A stretch of 64,000 bases of DNA from JALYXI01 sp963716685 (GCA_963716685.1 CAVQTR010000006.1:868001-932000), one strand, 5' to 3'. Numbered from the stretch's first letter, positions 28,436 to 38,881 are shown. The notes: a model not told the origin generated them from the sequence alone. A program made the numbers and translations.

Positions 28436-29900
28436 CGGTTGGCTTCCTCTTGTACGTGTAAGTGGCGAAGTCAAAATCGTAGTCCGTCACCATCGGCTTC
28501 ATCGGCACGCTGGTTTTCGGCGCATACTGCAACAGATCGCGCTTCACCGCCGTATACTTCGCCTCGCCCGCCAGGTTCGTAAATTCATCGGGATCGGCTT
28601 TGCGGTCGTACAGCTCTTCAGTGCCATCGCTGTACCGGATGTAACGCCACCGCTCACTCACCACCGCGTGATTGCCGGGCATATACGTCGTAACCGTTGG
28701 ATTGCGTTTGGCCTTCGGGTCCTTCAACAGCGGCGCCAGGCTGGTGCCATCCAGGCGCGGGTTCGGCGGCAATCCGCACAGCTCCAGCAGCGTCGGGTAG
28801 ATATCCAGCAGATTCACCGTCTGCGTACGCGTCACGCCGGGATTGGTGACGCCCGGCCCGGCCATAATCATCGGGACGTGCGTCGCTCGCTGCCATAGGG
28901 TGGATTTGTGCACATGCTGCTTCTCGCCCAGATGCCAGCCGTTGTCGGACCAGAACACCACGATCGTATCCTTCGCATATTCGCTCTGCTCGAGGGCATC
29001 CAGCATCTCGCCCACCAGCGTGTCCGCGAATGAGATTGCCGCGAGATAGGCGTGCACCATCTCCTTCCACTTGCCCGCGTTCACAATGCGATCGAATTCA
29101 TCGCGCCGCACCGCCGCGAACTCTTTGCCGATCGGCGGGATATCGTCCAGATCGTCTTTGCGCGTCTCGGGGATGTGAACCGCGGATTCCGGATACATAT
29201 CCCAGTACGCCTGCGGCGAGTACATCGGGATGTGCGGATGCCACATGCCCACGGCAAGGAAGAACGGCTGCGTGTGCTTCCTTTTCAAAAACTCTTTACC
29301 GAACGCGACGGCTTTTTGGTCGCCATACTGGTCTTCCGGCTTTTCCAGAACGCCCCAGTCGAACTCACCCGCGAAATCCTTCAGGCCGTTGTAGGGATGC
29401 CCGGCAGGCGCGGGGACGCGCTTGTTCCACGGATACCAGTCCGCGCGCCGGTACCACGGGTCGTCAAACTGCTGCAGCTGAAATTCGTTCCACTGATCGG
29501 GCGGATTGAAGCCGGCGACATGGTGCAGCACTTTCCCGGCACCAGCCGCGTAATATCCGTTCTGCCGCAGATATTCCGGCAGCGTCTTCACGCCGGGCAG
29601 CGCCGGCCGCCAGTACTGATCGTTGTTGTAGATGCCGCTGGTGGAAGGCCGCAGACCGGTGAACAGGGCCGTCCGCGACGGGTTGCACACCGGCGCCGCG
29701 CAGTGCGTATCGGCGAACAGCGCCCCGCGCTTCGCCAGCCGGTCGATGTTCGGCGTCTTTACGCCGGGGTAGCCCTTCAGGCAGCCCACCCAGTCGTTCA
29801 TGTCGTCGACGGAGACGAACAGAATATTCGGCCGCTTTGCGGCAGCGAGGGCCCCGGCGGCCATTCCGGCAGCGCCCAGAAACGTTCTTCGCGTGATCAC
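28422..29900 (-). CDS. Exported sulfatase (iduronate-2-sulfatase-like)
   Basis: 492 aa. Tat signal TRRTFLGAAGMAAGALAAA, metal site NILFVSVDDMNDWVG, and the formylglycine motif CNPSRTALFTG (Cys about residue 74), so it needs a maturase acting on C-x-P-S-R. Later sites include GMWHPHIP and VFWSDNGWHLGEK. Start codon is GTG. Such enzymes remove sulfate from glycosaminoglycans or plant/algal polysaccharides; this substrate is not known. The S9 peptidase upstream is co-directional after 13 nt. Confidence 0.92.
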   Translation of the reverse strand: MITRRTFLGAAGMAAGALAAAKRPNILFVSVDDMNDWVGCLKGYPGVKTPNIDRLAKRGALFADTHCAAPVCNPSRTALFTGLRPSTSGIYNNDQYWRPALPGVKTLPEYLRQNGYYAAGAGKVLHHVAGFNPPDQWNEFQLQQFDDPWYRRADWYPWNKRVPAPAGHPYNGLKDFAGEFDWGVLEKPEDQYGDQKAVAFGKEFLKRKHTQPFFLAVGMWHPHIPMYSPQAYWDMYPESAVHIPETRKDDLDDIPPIGKEFAAVRRDEFDRIVNAGKWKEMVHAYLAAISFADTLVGEMLDALEQSEYAKDTIVVFWSDNGWHLGEKQHVHKSTLWQRATHVPMIMAGPGVTNPGVTRTQTVNLLDIYPTLLELCGLPPNPRLDGTSLAPLLKDPKAKRNPTVTTYMPGNHAVVSERWRYIRYSDGTEELYDRKADPDEFTNLAGEAKYTAVKRDLLQYAPKTSVPMKPMVTDYDFDFATYTYKRKPTATAR

Positions 29901-29913
29901 TGCAACCCTTATA

Positions 29914-32900
29914 TCAGGGTTGCTTCAGGTCGGCGCCCTCGGATGTCGAAAGATTGAAGCGCTCCTTCTCCTTTTCGCGCTCCATGTACGGAATGCCCTT
30001 TTCCATCCACTCGGGCGCGGGCGCGCCTTTCAGGTAGTGATCGAAAAACTGCTGCATCCGGATCGTGAAATCCTTCTGATCGGGACGCCTGCGGATGCCG
30101 TGCGGCTCACCGTTGTAGTTGAACAGGTAGGCCACCTTATTCATGCGGCGCATGCTGAGGAAAAACTCGATGCCCTGATACCATGGCACCGCATCGTCAT
30201 TGTCGTTCTGCAGAATCAGCATCGGCGTGGTGACGCGGTCCAGCATGAAGATCGGTGAGTTCTCGATGAACTGCAGCGGCCGTTCCCAGATGGTGCCGCC
30301 GATGCGCGACTGCGTCTTCTCGTACTGGAATTGTCGTGGCATGCCGCTGCCCCAGCGAATGCCGTTGTAGGCGCTGATCATGTCGACCACCGGCGCGCCC
30401 GCCTCCGCCGCCGCGAATAGATGCGTTTGCGTCACCAGATAGGCGATCTGGTAGCCGCCCCAGCTGTGGCCCTCGATGCCGATGTGATCGCGATCCACGA
30501 AGCCCTTCTCCACAACAGATTCGATGGCGGGCAGAATGCACTTCATGGCGCTCTGGCCGGGATGCCCGGTGGTGTACGCAATATCCGGAGTCAGCACTAG
30601 ATAACCGTTACTGACGTAGAAGGGAATGTTGATCGTGGTGCCTGGCGCGGGCCGCACGAAGTTGTTCAGATTCTGCGTGAGCCGCTCATAGATGTAAATG
30701 ATCATCGGATACTTCTTCTTCGGGTCGAAGTTCTCCGGCTTGTAGAGCGTGGCCTTCAGGGGCACACCATCGTCGTTGCGGAACGGCACCAGCTCGGCGG
30801 TTCCCCACAGCATCTCCGCCTGTTGCGGATTGGCGTTCGTTACTTTGCGCGGCGCTTCAAAGGTGGCTTCGGTGATGTAGAGATCCGGCTGATCGTGAAA
30901 CGTGGTTTCGGTAATCAGGATCACGTTCGCGTCTTTGGCCTTGGCCAGCGCGCGGAAAGACTTCGCACCCATGATCAGCTTCTTCTCGGTCAAACCCTTC
31001 TCCACACGGGGCAGCGAGTAGAAGCCGCTGTCGCGCGTCTCCAGATTCTCCGCGTGCAGCAGGAGCGGTTTGGCGGCATCGATGCCGCGCTCTTCTTCTT
31101 CATCGGGACGCTCCAGTTGCACCACGCGGAACTGCAGATGCGCGGGCGCGCCGTTCGTCAGGCGATCGGCGGTCGAGCCGTCCGCCGCCACCGACCACAC
31201 GTCGTTGCGGTCGTAAAGCAGAACATGGCTTCCGTCTTTGGTCCAGCCCGCATTGCCATAGGACGGCATCGCATCGGGTGAGTCATGCTCCTCGTTGAAG
31301 AATGCGCTGGGCACGCGCGCGGTCAGGTTGACAGGCGCGCCGCCGGGAACGGACATGGTGAACCACTGCTTTTCTTGATACCAAAGCAGGTGTTTGCCAT
31401 CGGGCGAGAGCACCGCCCCGCCGATCGCGCCCGGTCCGCCGCCGCCGCCGTGAAACTGTTTAAGGATCAGGTTACGCTGTCCTGTCGAAGTATCCACGAC
31501 ATAGATGTCCGAGTAGTTGCCATCGTAGTCCGCCATGCGGCGGTAGGCGCGGTCGTCCATGCCCACCGCGAACCGTCCGTCGTCGGAGGGAATCACGGAG
31601 TTCATTGTGGGGTCGGCCAGCTGAATGAATTTCTTCTCAGCCAGCAGGTAGACGGCCCGATAGGAGCGCGCGCGTTCCTGTGCCAGCCGGACCTTTTGCA
31701 TAGGCTGAATGTAGTCGTCATTCCAACGCCAGAGATCCGCGATCACCTTGTTAGAGTTGTCGAGAGCCGGTGTGGCTGCGCCAGGACCGGCGGGCGTGGT
31801 GACCGGCGGCGTGGATTCCGCCTCGGCGACCAGAGAAGCCGGGGCGCAGCTGATGAACAGACGCGAGCCGTCGCGGGAGAAGCTGATGGGACCTCGATCG
31901 AAGACCACAAAGCCGTTGTGGAAACCAGGCGTTGCGGTGGAGACAAGTTCCTGAGGAGCCGCCGATCCTCTGGTCCACTCATACACTTTGAATTTGGCGG
32001 GATGGCTGCCCGCGTCGTCGCGGTCGCTGAAGAACGCAAGTTCCTTCTGTTCGCGGTCCCAGGTTGGCTTGGTGTAGCGGCCCTTTCCCGCCAGCAGAGT
32101 GGTGGGCGAGCCGGTCGCTCCGGGAACGAATGTGTAAAGTCCGTTGGTTTCGTCCTTCTTCGAAGAGACGGTGAACACCAGTGTCTTCGCGTCACGGCTC
32201 AGCGAATACTCCGTTACATCCGCGAACATCTGCTCGCGGCCGTCCGGCACACGAAGATCGCGGATGATCAGATCCGCGCCAATCTTCGGCGTGGCTCCGG
32301 CACCGCCGCGTCCCGCTCCGCCGCGCCGCTGGTCCTGATCGGCATACAGATCGGCCGCCGGAGGAACGGAGGGAGTGGCCGCGGCAGTTTTCGCTTCTTT
32401 CAAATACGCGACGAAGCTGTCCCCTTTGCTCGCGAGCTGAAAGCTGGCGACGTCGGGTATGCGGGTGCTGGTCGACTTAGTGAGGTCAATCAGCAGCAGC
32501 CCGCCATGTGGCGGGCGCGCTCTGTCTTTCACCGCCTGGTCTGCCGCTGCTTTCGACGGGAATGTGGTCGAGACCAGATAGTGATTGTCCGCGGTGAATG
32601 CCAGCCTTACTCCGCGCGGCGCGGGAGGTCCGGCGGTCGCGGGTTCTTCCGCCGTCGCAGGATCCGGCGCGGGCGGCAGCGCACCCGCGGGCTCGTGCAT
32701 CTCCTTGCCGGAGCCAAGATTCCGCACCACCACCTCGCCGTCGCCCTCTTCCGGGAACAGCGAGTAGGCTAGGAACTTACCATCCGCCGAGAGCACCTGA
32801 CTCGAGATGGTCCGCCAGTGATCATAGTCGCGATGGTTGATCGGGCGCTTGGCAGGCGGAGCCGAAAAGGCCGCCGCGGCCAGACAGGAAACAGCGAGTA

Positions 32901-32925
32901 GATTTCGAAGCTTTGCCATATTCAT
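29914..32925 (-). CDS. Exported S9 prolyl oligopeptidase-like peptidase
   Basis: 1003 aa, with a signal peptide (LLAVSCLAAAAFSAPPA), a long N-terminal beta-propeller part (WD-like PD40 repeats) to about residue 720 and a C-terminal alpha/beta hydrolase. The catalytic Ser is in IEGHSWGGYQIAYL, Asp in LILQNDNDDAVPW and His in GEPHGIRRR. ATGs at 32925 and 32919 are both possible starts. It lies 22 nt after the TonB-dependent receptor stop on the same strand, suggesting coupled peptide capture and cleavage in the periplasm. Confidence 0.9.
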   Translation of the reverse strand: MNMAKLRNLLAVSCLAAAAFSAPPAKRPINHRDYDHWRTISSQVLSADGKFLAYSLFPEEGDGEVVVRNLGSGKEMHEPAGALPPAPDPATAEEPATAGPPAPRGVRLAFTADNHYLVSTTFPSKAAADQAVKDRARPPHGGLLLIDLTKSTSTRIPDVASFQLASKGDSFVAYLKEAKTAAATPSVPPAADLYADQDQRRGGAGRGGAGATPKIGADLIIRDLRVPDGREQMFADVTEYSLSRDAKTLVFTVSSKKDETNGLYTFVPGATGSPTTLLAGKGRYTKPTWDREQKELAFFSDRDDAGSHPAKFKVYEWTRGSAAPQELVSTATPGFHNGFVVFDRGPISFSRDGSRLFISCAPASLVAEAESTPPVTTPAGPGAATPALDNSNKVIADLWRWNDDYIQPMQKVRLAQERARSYRAVYLLAEKKFIQLADPTMNSVIPSDDGRFAVGMDDRAYRRMADYDGNYSDIYVVDTSTGQRNLILKQFHGGGGGPGAIGGAVLSPDGKHLLWYQEKQWFTMSVPGGAPVNLTARVPSAFFNEEHDSPDAMPSYGNAGWTKDGSHVLLYDRNDVWSVAADGSTADRLTNGAPAHLQFRVVQLERPDEEEERGIDAAKPLLLHAENLETRDSGFYSLPRVEKGLTEKKLIMGAKSFRALAKAKDANVILITETTFHDQPDLYITEATFEAPRKVTNANPQQAEMLWGTAELVPFRNDDGVPLKATLYKPENFDPKKKYPMIIYIYERLTQNLNNFVRPAPGTTINIPFYVSNGYLVLTPDIAYTTGHPGQSAMKCILPAIESVVEKGFVDRDHIGIEGHSWGGYQIAYLVTQTHLFAAAEAGAPVVDMISAYNGIRWGSGMPRQFQYEKTQSRIGGTIWERPLQFIENSPIFMLDRVTTPMLILQNDNDDAVPWYQGIEFFLSMRRMNKVAYLFNYNGEPHGIRRRPDQKDFTIRMQQFFDHYLKGAPAPEWMEKGIPYMEREKEKERFNLSTSEGADLKQP

Positions 32926-32947
32926 TACCTGCGAATTTCGTAAATGC

Positions 32948-35900
32948 TTACCAGTTTAGCCGCCCACCCAGGACGATGATGCGGTTGTTGTTGCTGCCTG
33001 CCGCGGTGAAGCGGCCGAAGGTGCCGGAATCGATGCTGGTGTCGATCGTGGCCGTCGCGAAGTCCGGATGATTGGTGGCGTTCAGCCAATCCATGCGGAT
33101 CTCGAAATTGAAACGCTCGGTGATGCGAAACTGCTTCGTCAGCGCCATATCGACGTCGAAGAAGTTCGGGCTGGTGAAGAACGTCTGCGCCAGATTGCCC
33201 AGCGTTCCGGGCACGGGGTTTTGCAGCAGGACGCCGCCGGGCGCCATCTGCGCGAACAACGTGCTGCGCGCCGCCACCGAGGGTGCGAGCAGCGCCACGT
33301 TGGGGTCGGCAATCTGCTTGAAGCCGCAGAAGTAACACGCGCCGCGCCCGTCGAACTGCAGCGCGCCGGTGCTCTTCGGCAGCGAACCGGTGACATCGGG
33401 CGTCTGTCCGGTGGTGAATTGGTTGAAGGTGGAGACCGGCGCCGTGACGGTGAACGGGACGCCCGAGGTCCAGGTCAGGATGGCGCTGAGCTTCCAGCCG
33501 CCCAGCGCGCCATCCACCCAGCGATTGGCGTTGCTCATCATCATGCGGCCCTTGCCGAAAGGCAGTTCGTAGATTCCGTTGCTCTTGAAGACATGCGTTC
33601 GGTTAAAGGTCATGATGCGCTTGTCAAAGCTGCGGTTCTGCGGGTTGCGGTAGTTGTTGTCGTAATACTGCGTGCTGCCCAGTTCGTTCTCACCCAGCGC
33701 CTTGCTCCAGGTGTAATTCCCCTGATAGACCCAGCCGCGGCTGAAGCGCTTCTGAAACTCCACCTGCAGCGCGTGGTAAGTGGAGTTGGCGTTGTTTCCC
33801 ACCAGGTACACGTTGGCAAATTGCGGATTGGTGACGAAGAAGTTCTGCGGGAGCCCTGCCTTCGCCAGCAGTCCTCCGTTCACGTTGGTAAGCAGCGGCG
33901 TGCTGTTGATGTTGTTGGCGAAGGCGCCCACGTTGCCGTTGGCCAGATACTGCAGGAACGTGGAGTTGGACCGGACATAATCCGAACCGCGAACCGTGGT
34001 TCCATCCACCACGCCCTGACCGGGAACGGTAAGCCCGGCAAACAACTGATCGAAGAGCGGCGCCTGACCACCGGCCCGCGTCACATTGAAGGCGTTGAGA
34101 AAGCCATTGCTCGAGATCACGTCTGAGTTGAGGTTCACGCCGCTCAGCAGCTTGCTTCCCTTGCTGCCCACGTAGCGCACACTCAGGACGGAGTCTTTGG
34201 AGATCTGGCGCTGCACAGAGATGTTCCAGTTCTGGTAATACTGATTGCGCAGTCCTGTGTCGAAGACACGGAGCGTCTGCGTGCGGTCGGTGAGCGGCAC
34301 GGTGGCGAGCGCCTGACCGGGATTGTAGGGTACGCCGACATTGGTCAGGTTCAGCAGACCGCCTGAGGCGTAAGTAACCGTGGAATTGATGCCGGGGTTA
34401 CTGCCGACCTCCGTATCGGCATTGCGCAGGGAGTTGCGATCCGACGACATGGCGTAGCCCATGCGGAAGACAGTCTTGTTATCGCTGCCCGGCGACCAGC
34501 TAAGGCCCGCGCCCGGCAGGAATGTATCGTACTGAGGTTTGTAGATGGTGCCGTTCGGGTTTCCGGAAAGCGGTCCCACCAGTTGCAACTGAGTTAGCGA
34601 GCCGCCGGAAGCGCCGGGCTGAAACGCCTGTTGGTAAGACGTGCCGCTGATGCCGAACGCGCCGGCCGAGCCGTTGACGGGAATCACGGCCTTGCCGTTA
34701 GCTTCAAACGGCGGGCTGTAGTATTCGTACCGCACGCCCAGATTGATCGTCAGGTTGTGGGAGACCTTCCAATCGTCTTTGAAGAAGCCACTGTATTCAT
34801 GCTGGCGCCAGTCGCGGCGATCGGTTTCGCCGGGGATGTACGTGGGGTTTTTGCCGCCCGCCGAGTTGAAAGACTGTTCCCAGCCGCTGAGCGAGCCGGA
34901 AAGATCGGCGAGCAGGTTCTGCGCCTGCGTTGAGTTGGCTCCGATGCCCGCGATGGTGCTGATGTTAGTGATCGGGATGCTGCCCGCGCCGGTGATGGCG
35001 GCCGGAATGACATAGAACGAGTTGTAACCATTCGAGCTGTCATAGAAGAGCTGCACGCCGCCCTTGAAGGCATGCTTGCCTTTGAGCCAGGTGACCGAAT
35101 CAGCGTACTGGAAGAGAGGCGAAGTGCGGCCCTGCGGCGCGTTGTTGGACGTATATTCGTTCGTAATCGTCGTGAAGGTGAAGAAGAACGGCTGCGAGCC
35201 GACGTGCGGCAGCACTGAACTTTCGTTCGGGTAGAACGGTCCCGCGTAGCCGGCCTCGTAATAGTTCAGACCGGCGCGGAACTCGTTCAGCAGAGTCGGC
35301 GTGATCGTGGTGTTGGCCGAAAATGTGTACAGGTAGTTCTTGTTGAGCGCCGCGTCGCTCGGCTGGCCTGGATAAACCTGCCCGCGATAGCCGTTGAACT
35401 GGTCGGCATGTTTCACCTGCGTGGAAAAGGCGAGGCGAGTGTTCTGCGTCAACGTGTGATCAATGCGGATGTTGTACAGGTTGAAGTTGTTGCTCGCCGG
35501 CTGCTGCCAGTAATAACCGGCGGTATTCAAGCCGTCGCCGCGCTGGAAGTTGTTGGGCAGCGGAACATCCTTGAGCGCGAGCGCGACGTTTCCTGTTGGA
35601 TCCGCCACCAAGCGATTCGGATCTCTCCCAAACAAGCTGACGGTTTGCAGCGGACCGGTGGCAGCCGCGGGCATAACCGGGTTGCCGCTCAGATCGACAG
35701 TCGGAAGAGTGGAGGTGGCATTGCCGCTCAGCACGCCGGGATAGTAGCGAAACAGGCCCTGCCGCGCAGTTGCCGTCATGACCGTATCGTTTTCGGCGAC
35801 ATTGGTTTTCTGCCGCTGGCCTTCGTAGAGGAAGAAAAAGAAGGTGCGGTTCTTGATGATAGGGCCGCCGGCGCGCGCGCCGAACTGGTTCCGGATCAGG

Positions 35901-36730
35901 AAGTTGCGCGGCGCCACCAGCGTGTTGTTGGGATTGCGGCCCAGCTGGTTATTGAACCAGGTATTGGCGCTGAGTGCCGTGACGCGGTTGAACTCGAACG
36001 CGCTTCCGTGAATTTCGTTGGTGCCCGAGCGCGAGATCATCTGCACCTGCGCCATGCCGCGGCCGAACTCGGCGTCCACCGGCGCGGTGCTGACACGGAA
36101 CTCGCCGACCAGATCGACAGCGCTGACGGCGGTGGTGTTGCCGCTGTTCCAGCCGCCGTTGTAGCGAGTTTCCTGCACGTTGACGCCATCCAGCGTAACG
36201 TTCTGCGACTGCGATCTGGCGCCGTTGAAGTTATCGCCGACGACGCCGGCCTGCAGCGAGATCAGTGCGCCGGCATCCAGATTCTGCAGCGGCAAACCCT
36301 GAACACGCTCGACGGTGACGACGTTGCTAACGGAACTGTTGACGGCTTCGAGCGGGCTCGAAGTGGAATCAACGGTAACACTGTCGGCGGTCGCGCCGAC
36401 TTCCAGCTTGAGATCGATGGCGATTCGGGCGCCGACTTCCAGCCGAATGTTTTCCGTGATGGCCTTACGGAAACCGGCTGATTCCGCACTGACGGTGTAA
36501 TCGCCGGGCAGAAGCGAAGGATAAATATAAAGGCCCGAATCATTGGTGACGGTCGGCAGAGCGACACCGGTTTTGACGTTGGTGGCGGTTACCGAAGCCT
36601 TACCCACGGCTGCGCCGGAAGCATCGGTTACCGTTCCATAGATAGAAGCGTTCGAAGTTTGGGCGGTGCCGAACCGTGCGGTTACCAGCAGTCCCGTGAA
36701 TACAACAAGCCATCCAACGCGTTGGAGCAT
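32948..36730 (-). CDS. TonB-dependent receptor, Oar-like with carboxypeptidase-regulatory domain
   Basis: Outer-membrane protein of 1260 aa. A signal peptide (LQRVGWLVVFTGLLVTARFG) is followed by a CarboxypepD-regulatory-like domain (SIYGTVTDASGAAVGKASV), a plug region with VQGLPLQNLDAGALISLQ and NVTLDGVNVQ, and a large beta-barrel ending VLGGRLNW with a terminal aromatic residue. The frame is open upstream to 37186, but the ATG at 36730 is preceded by GAGG at the right distance whereas the ATG at 36742 is not. Large receptors of this type are abundant in Acidobacteriota and take up oligomeric nutrients; the substrate is unknown. Confidence 0.9.
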   Translation of the reverse strand: MLQRVGWLVVFTGLLVTARFGTAQTSNASIYGTVTDASGAAVGKASVTATNVKTGVALPTVTNDSGLYIYPSLLPGDYTVSAESAGFRKAITENIRLEVGARIAIDLKLEVGATADSVTVDSTSSPLEAVNSSVSNVVTVERVQGLPLQNLDAGALISLQAGVVGDNFNGARSQSQNVTLDGVNVQETRYNGGWNSGNTTAVSAVDLVGEFRVSTAPVDAEFGRGMAQVQMISRSGTNEIHGSAFEFNRVTALSANTWFNNQLGRNPNNTLVAPRNFLIRNQFGARAGGPIIKNRTFFFFLYEGQRQKTNVAENDTVMTATARQGLFRYYPGVLSGNATSTLPTVDLSGNPVMPAAATGPLQTVSLFGRDPNRLVADPTGNVALALKDVPLPNNFQRGDGLNTAGYYWQQPASNNFNLYNIRIDHTLTQNTRLAFSTQVKHADQFNGYRGQVYPGQPSDAALNKNYLYTFSANTTITPTLLNEFRAGLNYYEAGYAGPFYPNESSVLPHVGSQPFFFTFTTITNEYTSNNAPQGRTSPLFQYADSVTWLKGKHAFKGGVQLFYDSSNGYNSFYVIPAAITGAGSIPITNISTIAGIGANSTQAQNLLADLSGSLSGWEQSFNSAGGKNPTYIPGETDRRDWRQHEYSGFFKDDWKVSHNLTINLGVRYEYYSPPFEANGKAVIPVNGSAGAFGISGTSYQQAFQPGASGGSLTQLQLVGPLSGNPNGTIYKPQYDTFLPGAGLSWSPGSDNKTVFRMGYAMSSDRNSLRNADTEVGSNPGINSTVTYASGGLLNLTNVGVPYNPGQALATVPLTDRTQTLRVFDTGLRNQYYQNWNISVQRQISKDSVLSVRYVGSKGSKLLSGVNLNSDVISSNGFLNAFNVTRAGGQAPLFDQLFAGLTVPGQGVVDGTTVRGSDYVRSNSTFLQYLANGNVGAFANNINSTPLLTNVNGGLLAKAGLPQNFFVTNPQFANVYLVGNNANSTYHALQVEFQKRFSRGWVYQGNYTWSKALGENELGSTQYYDNNYRNPQNRSFDKRIMTFNRTHVFKSNGIYELPFGKGRMMMSNANRWVDGALGGWKLSAILTWTSGVPFTVTAPVSTFNQFTTGQTPDVTGSLPKSTGALQFDGRGACYFCGFKQIADPNVALLAPSVAARSTLFAQMAPGGVLLQNPVPGTLGNLAQTFFTSPNFFDVDMALTKQFRITERFNFEIRMDWLNATNHPDFATATIDTSIDSGTFGRFTAAGSNNNRIIVLGGRLNW

Positions 36731-36888
36731 CTGCACCCTCATCAGAAGTTGTGCCGGCGTCTGAGGCGGCGAGAAGAGTTTCGGAGCACCACGTTGCCGC
36801 ACGGCGGCTGGCCGACTGCAATGGCGGCCCGCAATTGCTCGAATGCAACGCAGGATACACTGGATCGCGCCGCTGAAGCAACAACGCG

Positions 36889-38388
36889 CTACTGCGTTAC
36901 GTGATAGACCTGCAGATCGCCGTTGACCTCGACCAGATCGAGCTGCGCGCGATCGTCGAGCAGTTTCCGCAGGAGCCAGCCTTCGTTGCTCGCCGTGGTG
37001 CAGAGCAGAAACTGTCGGGGGCCGCTGCGCAGATCGGCATAGCGCTGGATGGATTGGCTGCCCAGCGGACGGAGGCGCGCGATCAGCGTATCGGTTAAGG
37101 ATTCGCCGGTGTAGGTTCGCGCGAGAGCGGGTTCCGAAACATAGCGCAGCCGCGACGTGAGAGCCGGCGGCAGCGCGTAGGCCCACTCGGCGTACTGCGT
37201 CCCATCCTGGACGTAGATCGGCATGGAGGATGAGACAAGCAGAGGCGTGACAGGGGCCGGGATCTTCGCGTCGGGACGCACCAGCGCCCGAAGCCGCGGC
37301 ACTTCCATTCGGGCCCAGAAGGCGGTCATCAGAATCAGGGCCAGAAGACTGATAGCAGGCATGGTGTGACGGGTGGACTTGAGCAGGAAACCCGCCGCAA
37401 TGGCCATGCCGATGACCGCTTCGAGCGCATAGCGGAAGTGAAACAGCGTATGCAGCGGCATGGTTCCCAGCACGATGGGGACAGGAAGCAGAATCAGGCC
37501 GAAGATGGCCGTAGCTTCATAAGCCGGCATGCCGCGGAATCGGAGCGACTTCGTTTGGCGGGGCTTGCTCAGGAACAGGTACAGGAGAACGGTGAGCGCG
37601 ATGGCGACGAGGTCCGGAACGAAGGGATCGAGCGCGGCGTTGTAGAAGCTCGGGATGGATTCGAGCCCGGCAGCGTGCAGACTGTTGCCGTTGGTTTCGC
37701 GGCCTACGCGCATCAGATCCGAGAAGACAACGAGCGGAAGAACGAAGCCGGTGAGAGCGAGCCAGACGAGCCAATCGGGTTTGCGGTTTTGGAGCAGACG
37801 CACCAATTCGGCGGCGCCAAGCGGGAAGAGCAGGAACACGCCGTAAAAGTGGCTGGCGGTGGCGCAGGCCGCACTGGCGAAAAGGACAAGCAGCGCGACG
37901 GGACGCGAACGGCCGCGCTCCGCGCTGAGCTGCCAGGCGAAGAGCGCGAGCGCTGAAAAGCCGTACATCAGGCCATAACCGCGTCCCTGGCGGGTGTAGC
38001 CTTCGAGCCCTGTCAGCAGAGGAAACAGCATGGCGATGCACGCGGAGAGCATGCCGAAGCGGCGGTTAACGAAGCCGAAAACGCAGATGCACAGCAGCCA
38101 GCAGCCGAAGATGGCGGGAACGCGAAGCCCGATCGTCCCGGCGCCGAAGAGGCTCACCGACGCTTTGGTGATGACGTGAAAGAGCGGCGGAGTCAGGTCG
38201 CGGCCTTCACGCAGCGCCGGCATCATCTGACTGAGCGGCAGCTTCGCGATCTCAAGCGTGAAGAACTCATCGAGCCAGAGCGATTTGCCTTTCGCGGCGC
38301 CGAGCGAACCGCCGAAATACAGGACCGAAAAGAGAAAGATGACCAGGACGCGATGGCGGTGGAGGAAGCGCTCCACCTGCTCAATCAT
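36889..38388 (-). CDS. GT-C type (GT39-like) membrane glycosyltransferase
   Basis: 499 aa, about 10-12 transmembrane helices. The first loop has SLWLDEFFTLEIA, the acidic DE pair typical of PMT/ArnT-like GT-C enzymes, followed by TPPLFHVITKASVSLFG and RVPAIFG. The C-terminal 100 residues are soluble. It would transfer a sugar from a lipid-linked donor on the periplasmic side. It may be the upstream member of a leftward unit with the TonB receptor, but a 158-bp gap with no gene separates them. Confidence 0.75.
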   Translation of the reverse strand: MIEQVERFLHRHRVLVIFLFSVLYFGGSLGAAKGKSLWLDEFFTLEIAKLPLSQMMPALREGRDLTPPLFHVITKASVSLFGAGTIGLRVPAIFGCWLLCICVFGFVNRRFGMLSACIAMLFPLLTGLEGYTRQGRGYGLMYGFSALALFAWQLSAERGRSRPVALLVLFASAACATASHFYGVFLLFPLGAAELVRLLQNRKPDWLVWLALTGFVLPLVVFSDLMRVGRETNGNSLHAAGLESIPSFYNAALDPFVPDLVAIALTVLLYLFLSKPRQTKSLRFRGMPAYEATAIFGLILLPVPIVLGTMPLHTLFHFRYALEAVIGMAIAAGFLLKSTRHTMPAISLLALILMTAFWARMEVPRLRALVRPDAKIPAPVTPLLVSSSMPIYVQDGTQYAEWAYALPPALTSRLRYVSEPALARTYTGESLTDTLIARLRPLGSQSIQRYADLRSGPRQFLLCTTASNEGWLLRKLLDDRAQLDLVEVNGDLQVYHVTQ

Positions 38389-38443
38389 TCACGGAACCGC
38401 TCCTTGAGAACAAACAAAGTGCCACGATGATAACAGAGGCGGA

Positions 38444-38881
38444 ATGGAAATCTACTCCATTGGATTCACAAAGAAAACGGCCAGGCAGTTCTTCGGTATT
38501 TTGAAGCACGCAGGCGTTCGGCGGCTGATGGATGTGCGGCTGAACAACATCTCGCAGCTGGCCGGTTTTGCCAAGCGCGACGACCTGGCGTATTTTCTGC
38601 GTGAACTCTGCGACATGGATTATGTGCACGAAACCCTTCTGGCGCCCACGCAGGAGATGCTGGACGAATATAAGAAACAACGCGTGGACTGGAAAGATTA
38701 CGAGCGTCTGTTCCTGGAGCTGATGGCAGAACGGCACATTGAAAGCGCATTGGATCGCGCCGGCTTTCAAACTCCCACGGTTTTACTGTGCAGCGAACCG
38801 ACGGCGGAGCGATGTCACCGGCGGCTGGTGATCGATTACCTCGGCAGGCACTGGCCGGAAGTGCAGGCGCTGCATCTTTGA
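38444..38881 (+). CDS. DUF488 family protein
   Basis: 145 aa, DUF488: begins with EIYSIGFTKKTARQFFGIL and RLMDVRLNN, and carries the family's C-terminal LLCSEPTAERCHRRLVIDYL with its Cys-x-Glu and Cys-His pair. The family has a rhodanese-like fold with no established reaction. Divergent from the GT-C gene, 55 bp apart. Confidence 0.88.
   Translation: MEIYSIGFTKKTARQFFGILKHAGVRRLMDVRLNNISQLAGFAKRDDLAYFLRELCDMDYVHETLLAPTQEMLDEYKKQRVDWKDYERLFLELMAERHIESALDRAGFQTPTVLLCSEPTAERCHRRLVIDYLGRHWPEVQALHL

Noticed and set aside
31285..32772. Plus-strand open frame of 495 codons opposite the S9 peptidase
   Set aside because: Arg/Gly/Val-rich composition with no domain logic; the peptidase strand carries signal peptide and propeller sequence.
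36731..36888. Regulatory RNA upstream of the TonB receptor
   Set aside because: No riboswitch-like or stable conserved structure could be recognised in the 158 bp.
36743..37186. N-terminal extension of the TonB receptor to 1412 aa
   Set aside because: The extension is Arg/Ala-rich shadow sequence over the neighbouring GT-C gene; the signal peptide begins at the ATG at 36730 with a good ribosome-binding site.
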